A stretch of 64,000 bases of DNA, from the NCBI GenBank assembly GCA_034769895.1, contig CM068371.1:399729469-399793468 (forward strand), written 5' to 3'. Position 1 is the stretch's first letter; every line of letters starts with the position of its first letter. The translations under genes were made by a program, and so were the position numbers. Shown here in pieces: positions 1-11,430 of the stretch. Source of the stretch: Magicicada septendecula. Lineage: Eukaryota; Arthropoda; Insecta; Hemiptera; Cicadidae. The notes below the pieces were generated by a model. That model made no database searches. It was not told the origin of the DNA and saw only the letters and a program-made list of their open reading frames with translations.

Positions 1-285
1 GCATAAATTTTCAAACACCCAAAAACTTGCACAAATTTTGTACATCTCAAGATGTATTTTAAGAGTATGATCACGATTTAATCTCAACAGGTAAGAGAGG
101 ATTTAAATTTAATTTGTCTCTGGTTGAACACATCACGAGGTAAAAAGTTAATTATCATTAAATGAATGCAAACAATACACAATTAAGATTTATCCATTCA
201 CTTTATATCTTTATTTTTATTTTAGCTAGATAGGATAGCGTACTGAAGCATACACCATATTCTGTTGACTTTTGCTACCTTGCTT
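1..285. other. Left flank, no gene seen
   Basis: AT-rich sequence left of the copia insertion. It should be intron or downstream sequence of the minus-strand host gene whose exons lie at 3209 and above. I see no exon with clear splice sites and no recognisable repeat. Confidence 0.4.
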
Positions 286-361
286 GAAATTGTTATTAAA
301 TTTACCAGGAAGCAATTACTGATAAAACACAATGATCTAATTAAATGAATTGATTAGATTC

Positions 362-2212
362 TTATCCTAAGAAAATTCCTTTTTCTGATTTCTTCTGTGT
401 TTTGGTTCTCTTAAAATCCTGAATGAAAACATAACAATCACATCCAAAGATTCTAAGCTTATTTACATCAATTCTGTGTCCAAACCATAAATCCACAGGA
501 CTTTTACCTTTCACAGAACTTGTTGCAGTCTGATTCAGTATAAATGTAGCATAACTAATTGCTTCTGCCCATAAGTTTTCATTTAGATTTCTTGCATGTA
601 TAGCTGATCTAGCAGATTCTACAATGGTTCTCATCTCGCTCTCAATTCGACCATTTTGTGGTGCAGTGTATGGGTTCGACTTAATGTGGAAAACTCCAAG
701 TTCTTCACAAAACTTCTTAGTATCTCCATTTTTAATTTCTTTCCCATTATCAGACTTTAAAACTTTTATTTTCTTTCTAAACTGATTCTCAACTAAAGTC
801 ATGAAGATTTTCAATTTCTCAAAAGTTTCATTTTTAGTTTTTAAGAAATAGACAGTGCGAAAATGAGAGAAATCATCTTTGAGCATAAAAAAATATTTTG
901 CTCCTCCAAAAGAATTTATATTCATTTCGCACAAGTCTACATGAATTACATCAAGTACCTCTTTTGCCACTTCAAAATTTCTTGGATGTGGGAGATGATG
1001 GTGTTTGCCATAAACGCATCCTTCACACACATAGTCATCCCAACCGTCTACATACTTTATATTATTTTTCTTCCAAATGTCTCTAACATAACTAATATTC
1101 TGATGTGCTAATTTTTCATGCCACTTTTTAATTGATATAGTAACAATCCACTTTTCTAAGTTTTCATAGCGAAACATCATTCTAAACAATCTTCCATCTC
1201 TGTTTGCCATGGCTGTTAATTCACCAGTGTCTGAATCAAAAAAATACGAGCAATTTGTGTCTGCTTCCTGACGATAACCCTTGTCCAAGGCACTAGTGAC
1301 GGAAAATAAGTTAAAGGGTATCTTTGGTGTATACAAAACATTTTTCAGTGTTATGTTACACCAATCTTGATCATTATAAGCTAACAAATCTATTTCTCCG
1401 ACATCAACACCTTCTATAAATGTTGAATCTCCAATCATGACTTTTTCTGGTTCTTGTAAAACAGTATAATTTTTCAACCAGTCATTCCTTAAAGTCATGT
1501 GCTGAGTGGCACCACAATCTTGGTACCATAGATCTTGATAGTCATTCTTCATTGATATATATTGTATATTAGTAACAGACAATCCAACATTAATCATCAA
1601 TTTACTTTTTGACGTAGATTTGTCTGATTTTTCTGACTTACTATCTACATTTTTGGTACAATTTTTGGCAAAATGACCTTTTTCGTTGCACTTATTACAC
1701 GGATAATTTTTCTTACAATATTCAATGTAACTTTTACTAGGTTTATTCTTGCAGTACTTCTTTATGTGCCCTTTTTGTCCACATTTAAAGCATTCCTTTA
1801 CGTTCACTTGTTTTATTTTATTATTGTTCTGTCCCTTTGATATGAAAGCATTTTGACACTCATTATTGGCCTGTTCACTTTCTTTTTGCCTGTCTTCTTC
1901 AAGTTTCAAATGCTCAAACATGTTCAATGTTTTGTCTGTGGAAATAACATTATCCCAAGACGTTCTAAAATGATGCAGTCTCGTTGGAAGTATACCTAAT
2001 ATCCTTTGCATAATCCAGTTTTCTTTAACGCTTTCACCTAGTGCAGACAATTCATCAGCATATTGTTGAATTGTCATGCAATTTTCTATTACTGATTTGT
2101 GCTCATCATACTTATAATTAAAAAATAATCTTTGCAGGCCTTCAACTGAAACGTTTGATTTTTTCCATATAAGGTTTCCAACTTTTCTAACATAGCATTT
2201 GCGGACTGGCAC
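362..2212 (-). pseudogene. Copia gag-pol remainder: zinc knuckles, protease, integrase
   Basis: A 616-codon frame that really begins in-frame near 2165 after the gag frameshift. In order: Gag helices; two CCHC zinc knuckles (CFKCGQKGHIKKYC and CNKCNEKGHFAKNC, about residues 140-185); protease with the active-site region WYQDCGATQHM, where the usual D-S/T-G is D-C-G; the gag-pre-integrase zinc domain (WHEKLAHQ and CEGCVYGK); the integrase core with Asp in IHVDLCE, Asp in LKSDNGKE and Glu in GRIESEMRT. It stops at the deletion junction, so no RT or RNase H follows. Function if complete: assembly, processing and integration of copia cDNA. Confidence 0.9.
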
Positions 2213-2466
2213 CTTGCAATTTTCTTGGCTATATTACTGTCAACATTCAATCTAATTAATATTTGTGCTTCTAAATCCTTTTCAATCCATTCTTTTACAG
2301 CTGCGCTTGATTCATCTCCTTCAGGCTTAATTTTAACTGCCGTTGCGATTTTATAAATACCTTTTGATTTTAAGGTTAGGTTAAGTTTGAATATCCATGA
2401 ATTATAGTTGGAACCTCCTTGCAAATCATCTTTCAACATTTCTAAATTTGATCTGACTAAATCCAT
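2089..2466 (-). pseudogene. Copia gag N-terminal part (frameshifted)
   Basis: The start codon at 2466 opens a Gag of the copia UBN2/DUF4219 kind, with a motif like GGSNYNSWIFKLNLTLKSKG near residue 12 and a helical region with LEKLETLYG near residue 92. The frame is lost within a T/A run near 2160: after LETLYGK the readable Gag continues in the frame of the 362-2212 ORF. The two ORFs overlap and are one broken gene. Start chosen as the first ATG after the 5' LTR and leader. Confidence 0.8.
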
Positions 2467-2616
2467 TTCGACTGTTTAATGTAGTTTCTTCTCTACAACT
2501 GACTTTGTGCACTCAATTCTTACTGTCACGTGCAACAAAAAAAGGGTTCTTGTGTATTTTTACTGTCCACAATTCAATTCAACAATGTGTTTTATTATTT
2601 CTCTGGGCCCATAACC

Positions 2617-2884
2617 TATTATTAAATTTACCAGGAAGCAATTACTGATAAAACACAATGATATAATTAAATGAATTGATATTTATTAGTACATTAAACA
2701 ATACAATAAATCACTCATGACACCGCACATGTAATGTAAACAAAACGTAGGTATCTAGGATACATAACTCAATGCGACCGACATAGATGGCGACACACTC
2801 AAGTAATAAACATAATGATTTAAACTGCATTCAAAGTAGATTACATAAAATAATAAAGTATAATAAAATAATTATTTATTAACA
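2617..2884 (-). repeat. Copia 5' LTR
   Basis: 268 bp, close to the usual short copia LTR length. The right boundary is set by the GAAAT duplication, the left by the adjoining initiator-tRNA-type primer site at 2603-2616. The first ~62 bp in window coordinates recur at 291-354 as the remnant of the 3' LTR. Confidence 0.85.
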
Positions 2885-2889
2885 GAAAT

Positions 2890-3208
2890 CAACTCCAAAG
2901 ACAAGGATACAAGAACAGTAAAGACACCATCACCAACACAACAGAAGATTATAAAGAATGGACTCCAGAAAGGTTTTAGAAAACTTTATGAACAGTGGCA
3001 CCAGTGTGCTTTCAAAGGAAACTGTTTATGGAAATTTGGTATAAAGCCTTCAATCTTCATGTTTTTGTAAAATAAATGTATTCCTGGGAATTCTGTAATT
3101 AAAGGGAACTTTTGGATGCTATCTCATGCTTAAGACTGCAATGCACAGTATACACAAATCTCAGCAATCAGCCTGTTACATACAAAAGAATGGCACGTAT
3201 GAACTTAC
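2890..3208. other. Intronic sequence, possible transposase tail on plus strand
   Basis: This lies between the copia insertion and a host exon. The plus strand is open from about 2889 to 3069 and encodes a short stretch including GFRKLYEQWHQC, then a stop. It loosely resembles the C-terminal end of mariner-family transposases. The similarity is weak and I only suggest it. Confidence 0.2.
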
Positions 3209-3348
3209 CCTCCTAAACAAGTAAGCCTGTTTATTGTATCCTTATGTTTTTGACACTCTGCTTCTAATGAATATTTGCTCAACTGCAATGCTTCAACCTG
3301 TTTATCCTTCTCAATGAGGACCCGCCTCATTGCATCATTGAACCATAA
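3209..3348 (-). CDS. Host gene exon (coiled-coil protein, RB1CC1/FIP200-like), most 3' exon seen
   Basis: 140 nt bounded by an acceptor (TTTGCAG before 3348) and a donor (GTAAGT from 3208). It encodes about 46 residues starting LWFNDAMRRVLIEKDKQ, a charged heptad-rich coiled coil with no stop. It continues in phase from the exon at 35537-35698, which ends on a complete codon. The intervening intron is about 32 kb because E1 and its passengers sit in it. The downstream exon lies left of the window or was not recognised. The assignment to RB1CC1 comes from the neighbouring exon. Confidence 0.7.
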
Positions 3349-4240
3349 CTGCAAACACACAAAGATAATATTACAAATCATACAATTACTGCCTTGTGAA
3401 ACCAATTTATAAATAAGAATAACATGAAAATTTGGTATACAACAATGTTGCTTACTGATATAGGTAATTACTACAATAAGTACCTCCTCAAATCTAATGC
3501 AATAGTTAAATCCGTTTTCAAAGTAAGGAGACACATACAATTGGGATTTGTACAAAATCCTAACAGTTGTAACATAGTTGAGGCCCTTCAGCTGGAACCT
3601 TCTTTGTGTAAGTAAAAGTTTAAACAGAAAAACTGAACCTGTATATGTGCATGGTGAGACAACAGGTTTAAGGATGGGTGTGTGTTGAAAAATGATGCTA
3701 GCACATCCATTCATTAAAACTGAAATAAATATAAAAAACTGAATTGACTAAAATAGCAAAACAGAACCTAGACAGTGGAAGAAATGGCAAATATCAAGAA
3801 ATATGCAAATACTTGAAAATGATCTCAACATGGCAAAAGTTCATGGTAGGAATTTTCAAGATTTCTTACCTAAAACAAAAGAATCAAAAATTGAATTTCT
3901 AGAGATATTTTAGAATAAACTGAAGCAGACCTAAACTTTTATGAAAAGTCAATATTTGTGATGAGTGTCCTTCAATAAGACCCTGGTTGATTTCATCAAT
4001 GAAACATCAGTTGATGAAACAAAAATCCCAACTTGTCCACAAAATCAAAAATAGCATATCAAAGCAAATCAAAAGCAAGTCATGACAACTGTTTTCTTTG
4101 ATAAGGACATATTTTGGAAGTCAATCCTCAAACATGCTACAGCAAATCAGGATTATTAGAAACAAATCTTTTCACTACCTTGAAAGAGACCTGAGTTCTC
4201 CCTAAGTGAATTCATTCTGCAACAGGATACTGAGCCAGTT
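3349..4240. other. Host intron left of E1
   Basis: Non-coding AT-rich intron sequence between the host exon and the E1 insertion. No repeat boundary or exon recognised. Joined to 35026-35536 it gives an ancestral intron of about 1.4 kb. Confidence 0.6.
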
Positions 4241-4245
4241 CACTG

Positions 4246-5482
4246 TGTAACGGGGCTATTTTAAAGGGTATAAAGTTCACCAATTTATAAATCGTTTGGA
4301 ACTGATTGGTTTGGACATCCTTTACGGTCACTCAGACATGCTTGTTGGACACCCTGTATTAAAATCCGTGCCAGTCAGAGCAAGGCACAGAATGATAACA
4401 ATGGAATGTGACTGTAAATGTGCGCCCGTGCGCTGTTGGCGATAATCTCGACGTCAAAATCGACAACAGAACTGAACAACACGTGACTAATTAGACTGGC
4501 CACGTGAGCGGCTCAGCCAATCACAGCTCGAGCTGACGGAAGTGAGCATCACCGACACACATCAGAGCGTCAGGCAGTCGGTGAATCACACCTTAACATA
4601 TCGGACGCGAGCCATGGTGCGTTTGCCGGCCGAACCCAAGTTTATCCAACCTGTATAATAAAAATTTGAGTCCAGTAGTAGTGAGTTACGAGGCGGCGGC
4701 AACGGGCCTAGGAGCATAACGGATTGTCGCGACGAAAAGTTTGTAACACTGTAATGACCGTAATAACAGAGACGTATGTAGAGCAACACGTGGCTAGGTG
4801 GATGCCGTGAGTGAAGTACCAAATCAGAACATATTCACAATGTCTAAAGTAGTAAAAATATCAAAACACCCTTGGAACAGTGTTGAATGAAAGAAAGTTG
4901 TGACACCAGTGAAACCGTAACTTTTGTTTTACATCACATGACACAATGTTGGGTGAGACGCCACGATGCCAACAGGAGCAATGAGTAACTGTATTAAACA
5001 AAATATATGATTATTTTTTTTAATAAATAGGGGCCTAAATAAATAATAAGGGGAATTTTAATGTGTGAATGAGTGTGTGCAGCAATCTGGGTCGTCTATA
5101 ATAGAGTAAAATAATTAGGTTCATGTAGTAAGAAATATATATTTGTCTGTATAAAAATGATTCAAGGTCTTGTTTATGTTTTAAATAATAACAGTCGTTG
5201 TTAATGAGGTGAAGGCAGAGAAGTTTACATCAACAGGAAATTTGAGTACAATTTTAAAAGTAAATAAATCAAATGTTGAAAGTTTAAAGAATAAAATAAA
5301 ATTTTAATTGCTTCTCTTCATACATGCGAGTTGAGTCTGTTATTAATATAACCTTGCAATCATTCTTGCATTCCAACGTTCGTGTGACGTAACTCTGGGC
5401 TGAGAGAAGATTTTTTAAGGTAAGTGGAAGACAAATATTTTATGATTTAAATATATTAAATGTATAAATAATTAACTTCACA
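4246..5482 (+). repeat. E1 5' LTR
   Basis: 1,237 bp, TGTAACGGGG at the left end and AACTTCACA at the right. Near-identical to 33784-35014, with scattered substitutions and small indels. It contains a more GC-rich stretch (about 4330-4620) and several AATAAA motifs in the second half. A short ORF on the minus strand (4586-4822) recurs in the 3' LTR and is not counted as a gene. Confidence 0.93.
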
Positions 5483-5484
5483 AA

Positions 5485-5502
5485 TGGTGCCCGAACAGGG
5501 AC
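5485..5502 (+). other. E1 primer-binding site (tRNA-Lys type)
   Basis: TGGTGCCCGAACAGGGAC, two bases after the LTR end. It differs at one position from the tRNA-Lys3 primer site TGGCGCCCGAACAGGGAC known from retroviruses. It marks the start of minus-strand cDNA synthesis. Confidence 0.9.
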
Positions 5503-5688
5503 AGTTTTTATAAATTAAAACATATATAAAGACCACACCTACAAGTAAAATGCAAGTTTGATTTGAAGGTTAAGTAACTACGTAAAAATTACGTAGCATA
5601 CATAAAATAATACATTAATGTTCAAATGTTACGAGTTAAGTGGTAGATGTTTTTATGTAACAAAATTTAAATCAATATACTTATAAAT

Positions 5689-6822
5689 ATGGCAGGAAAT
5701 AATGATGTCAATGAAATAACGAATGTTGACAATTTTGATGAGTCAGCTGTTATGAATAATATTGAAGTCCACTCGACTCCAAACGTGAGTCAGGACAATA
5801 AAACAAAAATCATTGTAGATGAAACAAATAGTACAGATGATTCGGGGATTCAGATGACCCCAAAATTAATTAAGGAAAGTAATCAACCTGAAAATAATAT
5901 GATGAAATATCTATGTAACACGCTGTGCAGTTTGAATAATAAATTTGATAAATTGAGCAGTGACGTTAGCGAAGTCAAGAGTAGCTTTGATGTACAGAAT
6001 AGCAAATTCGATGTTATAAATAGTCGTTTTGACGAAATAAATACACAAAATGCTAAGTTTGAGGTTAATATGAATAAACGTCTAAATGAGATGGATGAAT
6101 GCTATAACACAATTACAGAACAAATATTAGAATCAGTAAGTAGCAGTTGCGAGAAAAAGATTGATGAAATGAATAAAAATTTTGAACGTAAATTCAATCA
6201 GATACTGAATGAGAAATTAGATGACAATGTTACAGTGATGACCGATAATAATAATGATAAAATACTGGAAGAGGTAGTGGTAGATAATAAAATATTGAAT
6301 AGTGATGTTAATTGCAATTCTGAGAATATAGTGGAAGTGGTATGTGACAAGAAAGTAGTAGAAACAAATGTTGGTCAGTTAGTGAGCGTGTGTAATGAAA
6401 ATTTAGATGGGCAAAGGGCAAATTTTCCCCAAGTTTATAGTGAAACAGAGGTTTCACAGATGTTTAATGAGGACAGAGTTTCCTCCAGTAGTTATGTGGG
6501 AGACATGGTGTCTCAAATTGGTCCCTTTATTTTTTGTGATGATCTTGGAAGTGCCAAGACATATAGTAAGTTTATTGTGCCCTTTGCATGGAATGAGATA
6601 GTTCCGGGGGGTAGTGACAGTTGTTATGATGATGAAAGATGTTTTGAGAGAGAGTTGTGTGCAGATAGGGAGATAATAATATATCAGTTAAAGAGAAAAT
6701 ATAATGAGCTGAAAGAGAGGTTAGAAGTGGTGCAGATAAATGATATAAAATACTTACCTTGTAAAATAGAGATTGATAATTATTTTGAGGATACCTGTAC
6801 TGAAACCCCTACTTCATTTTGA
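5689..6822 (+). CDS. E1 gag-like coiled-coil protein, 377 aa
   Basis: The first ORF after the primer site, intact, starting ATGGCAGGAAAT. Residues about 1-70 are acidic and polar. About 75-180 is a long coiled coil with repeated FD.(I/L)NS-type heptads (NNKFDKL, NSRFDEIN, NAKFEVN). The C-terminal third has a C-x6-C pair (CYDDERC) and the motif KYNELKERL...IKYLP.KIEI. The last part resembles the second ORF fragment of E5 (KYTQLVERL...EYLPYNNNEIEI), so it is a conserved domain. No CCHC knuckle, protease or RT follows. It probably acts as a Gag-type RNA-binding or assembly protein, by position only; I know no named family for it. Confidence 0.75.
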   Translation: MAGNNDVNEITNVDNFDESAVMNNIEVHSTPNVSQDNKTKIIVDETNSTDDSGIQMTPKLIKESNQPENNMMKYLCNTLCSLNNKFDKLSSDVSEVKSSFDVQNSKFDVINSRFDEINTQNAKFEVNMNKRLNEMDECYNTITEQILESVSSSCEKKIDEMNKNFERKFNQILNEKLDDNVTVMTDNNNDKILEEVVVDNKILNSDVNCNSENIVEVVCDKKVVETNVGQLVSVCNENLDGQRANFPQVYSETEVSQMFNEDRVSSSSYVGDMVSQIGPFIFCDDLGSAKTYSKFIVPFAWNEIVPGGSDSCYDDERCFERELCADREIIIYQLKRKYNELKERLEVVQINDIKYLPCKIEIDNYFEDTCTETPTSF

Positions 6823-9031
6823 GTAGTTAAAACAAAAAGAATATTTCTTTTTGTAAAGAGGGGTTACAAGTTAATTAAAACTAGGCTAAGGCCTAGAGAA
6901 GCTAAAAATTGCGCTGGATCCAGTAAGACGGGACTTGCAATAAAAACTCAAGAATTAAATAATTAACAATGGTTTTATTATTCTATCTCATAATATTAAT
7001 AACAAAAAAACAACAGTAATTTAGAATTCCCCTTTTAAATGGTTAACAAAAAATATATACCCTCTCAACAAGGCCACCTGAATAATATAAATAATATATA
7101 ATGAATAATGAATTGAAAATGTAAAATAATCATTAACCTCAAAATGAAACTCCCATTAAACTATTTCTTAAAATATAAAATTTATGTTTTATGTTTCTTT
7201 TAAAATGCAGTATATAAATTTATGAAGGTAAATAATTTCATTCACAGTTACTATTAATAATTAAAATAATTATTCATCCAATTTAAATGAACTTTAAAGG
7301 TGACACTTACTATACTTGTTAAATAAAATAATTAATTTAAAGAAATGATCAGCCACGATTATTGAGATAGAATACTCGTCTACTGGTGTATATACATTCT
7401 AATAATAAAATCCCTATATCCCACCAAAAGTACAGCAATGCATAATATTTATATATATATCCCCCAAAATGTACACAGAAATATACAGACATAACACGTT
7501 CCACAAAACAAATTACATATACAATAGTACACAAATACATAAGCGTCTCTTGCCACGCCCTTTTTTTTATATTAGCCTTCTGGTGTATATAAATTCTAAA
7601 CTTCTGTATTATAGGAATCCCAATTAGGATTAAAGATTTATTTCTATGAATGTACCCGCATGGTGTGGGTTAATTGCACGTCATGTGTATCATAAAGTAT
7701 TGCATACAAATGTCCCCAGGACATTAAAAATTTAAAAGAAGTGCCTAAGTGGCTAAGTGCTAAAATACTTAATTAAGATGAGAAATAAAATTATTTAAAA
7801 TAATTAACGCCCCCCAGTTACCATGATTAATATAAAGAATTTATATAGACTAAATAGGGCCAGTTAATGTAAAGAAAAAAAATTGCACCATATTAGCACC
7901 TTATATAAAAAAATACATTTGTGTGTGTGTGTCAGAGACGGACATGTTTCTTCAATTTATAACCAGTCTCAACAAACTTGTTTCAACAACCTTGTTTCGA
8001 CAAACAAGTTGAAAAGTGTTTCGACAGGCACAGCTTGGTTGAAACTTATTTAAAATAACACCTACCTCCCCAGTAATCTTTTTATACAAATGACCTAACC
8101 TGATTTTAAAAATAAGAGAAATATATGTTTAATGCAGAGTAAATTAAACTTGAGAAAATAATAATAACAAAACTGACTTTAAATCTGTAGCGAAAGTACT
8201 ATAAAGAAATGAGTGGAAATCTAAGTTGGATGCTGTGTGGTACACATGTCAGTCTCTGAACTGACAATTTACTATACAGGTATTGAAATTTACAATTAAT
8301 ACTTAGTGTTCACACTAAACTGTCCCATCAATTGGGGTTCCAAATGAATGTATACTGGTGCCATGTTGATTCTACGAGTGGGGACTTACTCAAGCTTACT
8401 AAAAAAACATTTTCTCCTTTAACAATTTGGTATATAATTAATATAATGAAATCAAAACTTACCGCAGTCGTTAAGAAACTATCTCATATCGAAAAGAAGT
8501 CGACGCTAGATATTTACACTAAACCCTCCACCGAAGAGATCTTCACGATGTCGTGAGTTAGGCTTCCATTTTGAGACAAACTATAACAAAAGTTTTCGTT
8601 CGTTGTCCGTTTGTGAGAAAATTCTCACCAGGCTGCAGCACTGTTGTTTAAAAACTCAGCCGAGCTGCTGGAAAAACTCGGTAGATGGAAACACCGGTCA
8701 AACGGTGAAAACTCGAGAACGGTAGCCTCTCCTATCCGCGGGTAGAGAGCAGCACTCCTAATTACTTTAAATTTCGTACTGTCTTTACCGTCAAAAAAAA
8801 TGCCAATACATTTACTAAACTCGTGCTGAATCATTTGACTCAGCACAGTACAAATAATAATAACTTACCTGATATTTTAATGAATATAGTAAATGAATAT
8901 AATGAGAAAATAAATTACTTAATGTTGAACAAAAATACTTACGGAGACCGAATTGAAATCACAAATGTAGACCGGTTTTATGAATCAATAGGTAATATGG
9001 TGTCAAATATTATGTTGATAGGGGTTATTAT
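6823..9031 (+). other. E1 internal sequence, no convincing gene
   Basis: AT-rich interior of E1 between its gag-like ORF and the E2 insertion. There are only short ORFs. One at 8823-9041 carries EITNVDRFYES, which echoes EITNVDNFDES near the start of the E1 gag-like ORF; this may be a decayed partial duplication or chance. A short (GT)n run is at 7921-7932. No RT or integrase motif in any frame. Confidence 0.5.
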
Positions 9032-9035
9032 AATA

Positions 9036-10292
9036 TGTTAACATACTTACATATTTATTTTGGTGTTGTGATTATATGTTTTGGTGTTTACCTTTCACTA
9101 CCATAATTATTGTGTATTTCATACTGGTTCGGCAGCCATCTTGTAGTGCCAACTTCGTGATTCAAAATTTTTGTGTTCGGGTCCCAGGGTTCGATTAAGC
9201 GATTGTCAGAGACAGGATAATTGTGCGGAATAGTTAAATCAGACAGCGTAATACATATATAGTTGCCGTTTAATAACACAGAAAATTAAGATCAATATCA
9301 ACATTAATAAAACAGATGGAATCCTTATACTAAATTGACAAAAAGGCGGACACATATTCCGCTGTATTACAGTTCTGTTATTTTCTATTATTCAGGCATT
9401 AATCTTGTTATGGAATTTTTAATGAATTTATATTTAACTGCAACTGCCCATGTTACCTTGTAATTGATCGATTCTTATATTTAACAGAACACAAGCCAAC
9501 GTCTCACAAGAAAAATATTATTTATAAGTACCGTACAGCCTATACACGCTCACACTCATTCATTTCGACAAAATTGAATTTACACATACATTGAATTTTT
9601 GTAATTTTGAGCTCAACGTTAATAATAATAAAGAATGGAATAGAGAAATAGCTGGACTTTCCTGTATCTACATACAAAGTCTCCGCTGTCCTTATATTGC
9701 CGTCATGGTCAAGCAGGTGTACGGTCGATCGTCCCAAAGGTCTCTTTGGCTGCACTGATTCTAATTTACATTGTTACTAGTTACTTTGATATTTCTGATA
9801 AAGAGTTATTACTATATGTTACCACATTGTTAGTTTGATTAAGAAACACTTTCGCTGGCACAAACTGCCGGCGACTTTCACAGCGTGTTGACGCCTTGAT
9901 GGTCTGATGCTGACTGGGGAGATGCAAAGCACATATTTTGTGTATGTGTTAGCGCATCCACGTCATTGTTTTTTGTTCAAAATTGGCTCATGCCCTGTTG
10001 TCATGTCATTGTTTGTTAGGTCATCACTGATTTTAATGATGTCCCGTCTTCTGGACCAATGAGAGTGGCTATTTACAATCTGTTTCCACTTGGATGGCCA
10101 TTTTGTATGCTCGTCTCTGCACGTCTGCTCCTGACCTTCGAATCATTTTGATCTATTAGAATCTGTGTAGTTGTCTCTTCACAAAGGGAAATTGTTCTCT
10201 CCATGTATGTGTGTGTGGGTGATACAATAAAATACGATAATTTGTTACCACTCATACCATAATTCTGACATGGAGATTTTCGTACTGTCACA
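9036..10292 (-). repeat. E2 3' LTR
   Basis: 1,257 bp, starting TGTGACAGTACG on the minus strand and ending GTATGTTAACA. It is full-length compared with the 5' LTR (668 bp), and the same family forms the E3 LTRs at 19228-20014 and 23873-25025 in the opposite orientation. The polypurine tract abuts its right side. Confidence 0.93.
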
Positions 10293-10301
10293 AAACCCCC
10301 T

Positions 10302-10341
10302 CAATGAAACATTTTATGTCGAAACATAAAAACTTTCATTG
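10302..10341 (-). promoter_or_regulatory. E2 conserved 40-nt stem-loop next to the polypurine tract
   Basis: On the minus strand the arms are CAATGAAA and TTTCATTG. An inner stem TTTTATG/CATAAAA encloses the loop TTTCGA. It is exactly 40 nt and is followed at once by A plus GGGGGTTT and the LTR. The same-length hairpin, with different stem sequences, is at 31613-31652 (E5) and 33732-33771 (E1). A structural RNA role (packaging, RT priming or mobilisation) is inferred. Confidence 0.8.
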
Positions 10342-10567
10342 ACTCATTCACACTTTTCTAAAAGGATCAGTTCAGATATGTCGCCACAACCCCCTTAACA
10401 TTGATATAAAAGAAATATTACATCACTTACCCTTGGTCTGATGATGATGATCGCACCCTCTGACCTTACTGGACTTCTCAGGAGAGATCCCAACACCATA
10501 AGGCCATGAGGCACTTAACGCTCCTGTTCTGACGCTCCGGCCAGCTCAGGACCGCGGTCACAACACC
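10342..10567 (-). repeat. E2 conserved 3' module shared with E5 and E1
   Basis: Read on the minus strand this tract closely matches 31383-31612 of E5. Shared blocks include GGCCTTATGGTGTTGGGATC, GAGAAGTCCAGTAAGGTC, CATCATCATCAGACCAAGGG and GGGGGTTGTGGCGAC. E1 keeps part of it (33575-33615). The two elements' LTRs are unrelated, so this is not explained by LTR homology. A small stem, TCTC/GAGA, lies inside the GGGATCTC...GAGAAGTCC block in all three. Confidence 0.8.
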
Positions 10568-11403
10568 ACAAAACTATGAAACATCGAATACAAAATTTTA
10601 ATATAGTGGCCTTATCTATTCCCATATCCACAACTGATATTTCTCCCCTTAGATGCATTGGTTTGTGTTTTGAGACGTTGGTTTGTTCAATTAAAATTTT
10701 TTCAACACAACAACAACAAGAATTCAACATAGACTGATTTTTCCACCAACACAAATTCAATCTCTTCCTTGTAAGAGAAAATATATATATTCCTACAAAT
10801 AACATAATACATAAACAATTCTTTAATATTCCCCAAAACACCATCACCTATTTATTTCTATAAGATTCAACCTACAACTACAATGGCAGACAAGCTCATT
10901 ATTCAAATTTCATTACTCAATTTTATAATCATTTTATCTCTTTTGCAATTTACATCATACTATATTTGTTCAAACATTGCTAACCTTATACTTTTAACAT
11001 CCAAAATCCACTATCTTTTAACATTTGTTACCGTCGTTACCCCTGTAGCGACCTCCGAACCACACACACTATTGTACCCCCCAACCGAACTGTAGCGTTT
11101 GGGTGCCTCTGCAAGGACTGTAATTGTGGAGGAATTTTGTCATCTCCTTTGCCCTTGCTTTGGCGTTACACTGAAATAACAAGATATCATAATATCTAGA
11201 ATTATATAATCACACGCCCTTAAAACGGGTCTACCACCTGGCCTTGCTGTTCCTACTCGAACAGAGTGGCAGCCGCTGTTCCATAGTTTCCAGGGATTTC
11301 CCCTAAATTCACCCCCCTATTAATTTCTACTATCCACCAATTTCAAGACAGCTATGGGCAAGTTTCTTAATTTATGGCCATAGCTGACCGCTCGCCAAAA
11401 CCA

Positions 11404-11430
11404 CGATTAGTGCTGGTAAGGCAGTAATCG
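11404..11430 (-). promoter_or_regulatory. E2 small stem-loop, copy 2
   Basis: CGATTA (11404-11409) pairs with TAATCG (11425-11430) across a 15-nt loop. The copy at 12197-12223 has CGATCA/TGATCG with the same spacing, so one stem pair differs by a compensatory change. Flanks CCAC on one side and CCCGAAAA on the other are shared. Confidence 0.65.

Larger units (their letters stand above)
291..2884 (-). mobile_element. Ty1/copia LTR retrotransposon, internally deleted
   Basis: A bounded insertion: the 5-bp duplication GAAAT flanks it at 286-290 and 2885-2889. The 5' LTR is 2617-2884, starting TGTTAATAAA on the minus strand; its last bases are AATAATA where the 3' copy has AATAACA. It is followed by a primer site GGTTATGGGCCCAG (2603-2616), the classic copia site pairing with the internal part of initiator tRNA-Met. 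The 3' LTR survives only as its last ~62 bp (about 291-354), which match 2617-2680. The deletion joins mid-integrase (362) directly to the LTR tail, so RT, RNase H and most of the 3' LTR are gone. The element therefore cannot supply its own polymerase. Confidence 0.9.

Noticed and set aside
3205..3714. 169-codon minus ORF read as one coding region
   Set aside because: Only 3209-3348 is coding-like; the rest is intron upstream of a clear splice acceptor.
4586..4822. ORF inside the E1 LTR, with a partner at 34111-34314
   Set aside because: Repeated because the LTR is repeated; no motif, and no conserved start between copies.
9088..9279. Short ORFs repeated at 9088, 17614 and, on the other strand, 9540/19769/24335
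   Set aside because: All lie in the same LTR family; openness reflects shared sequence, not selection that I can show.
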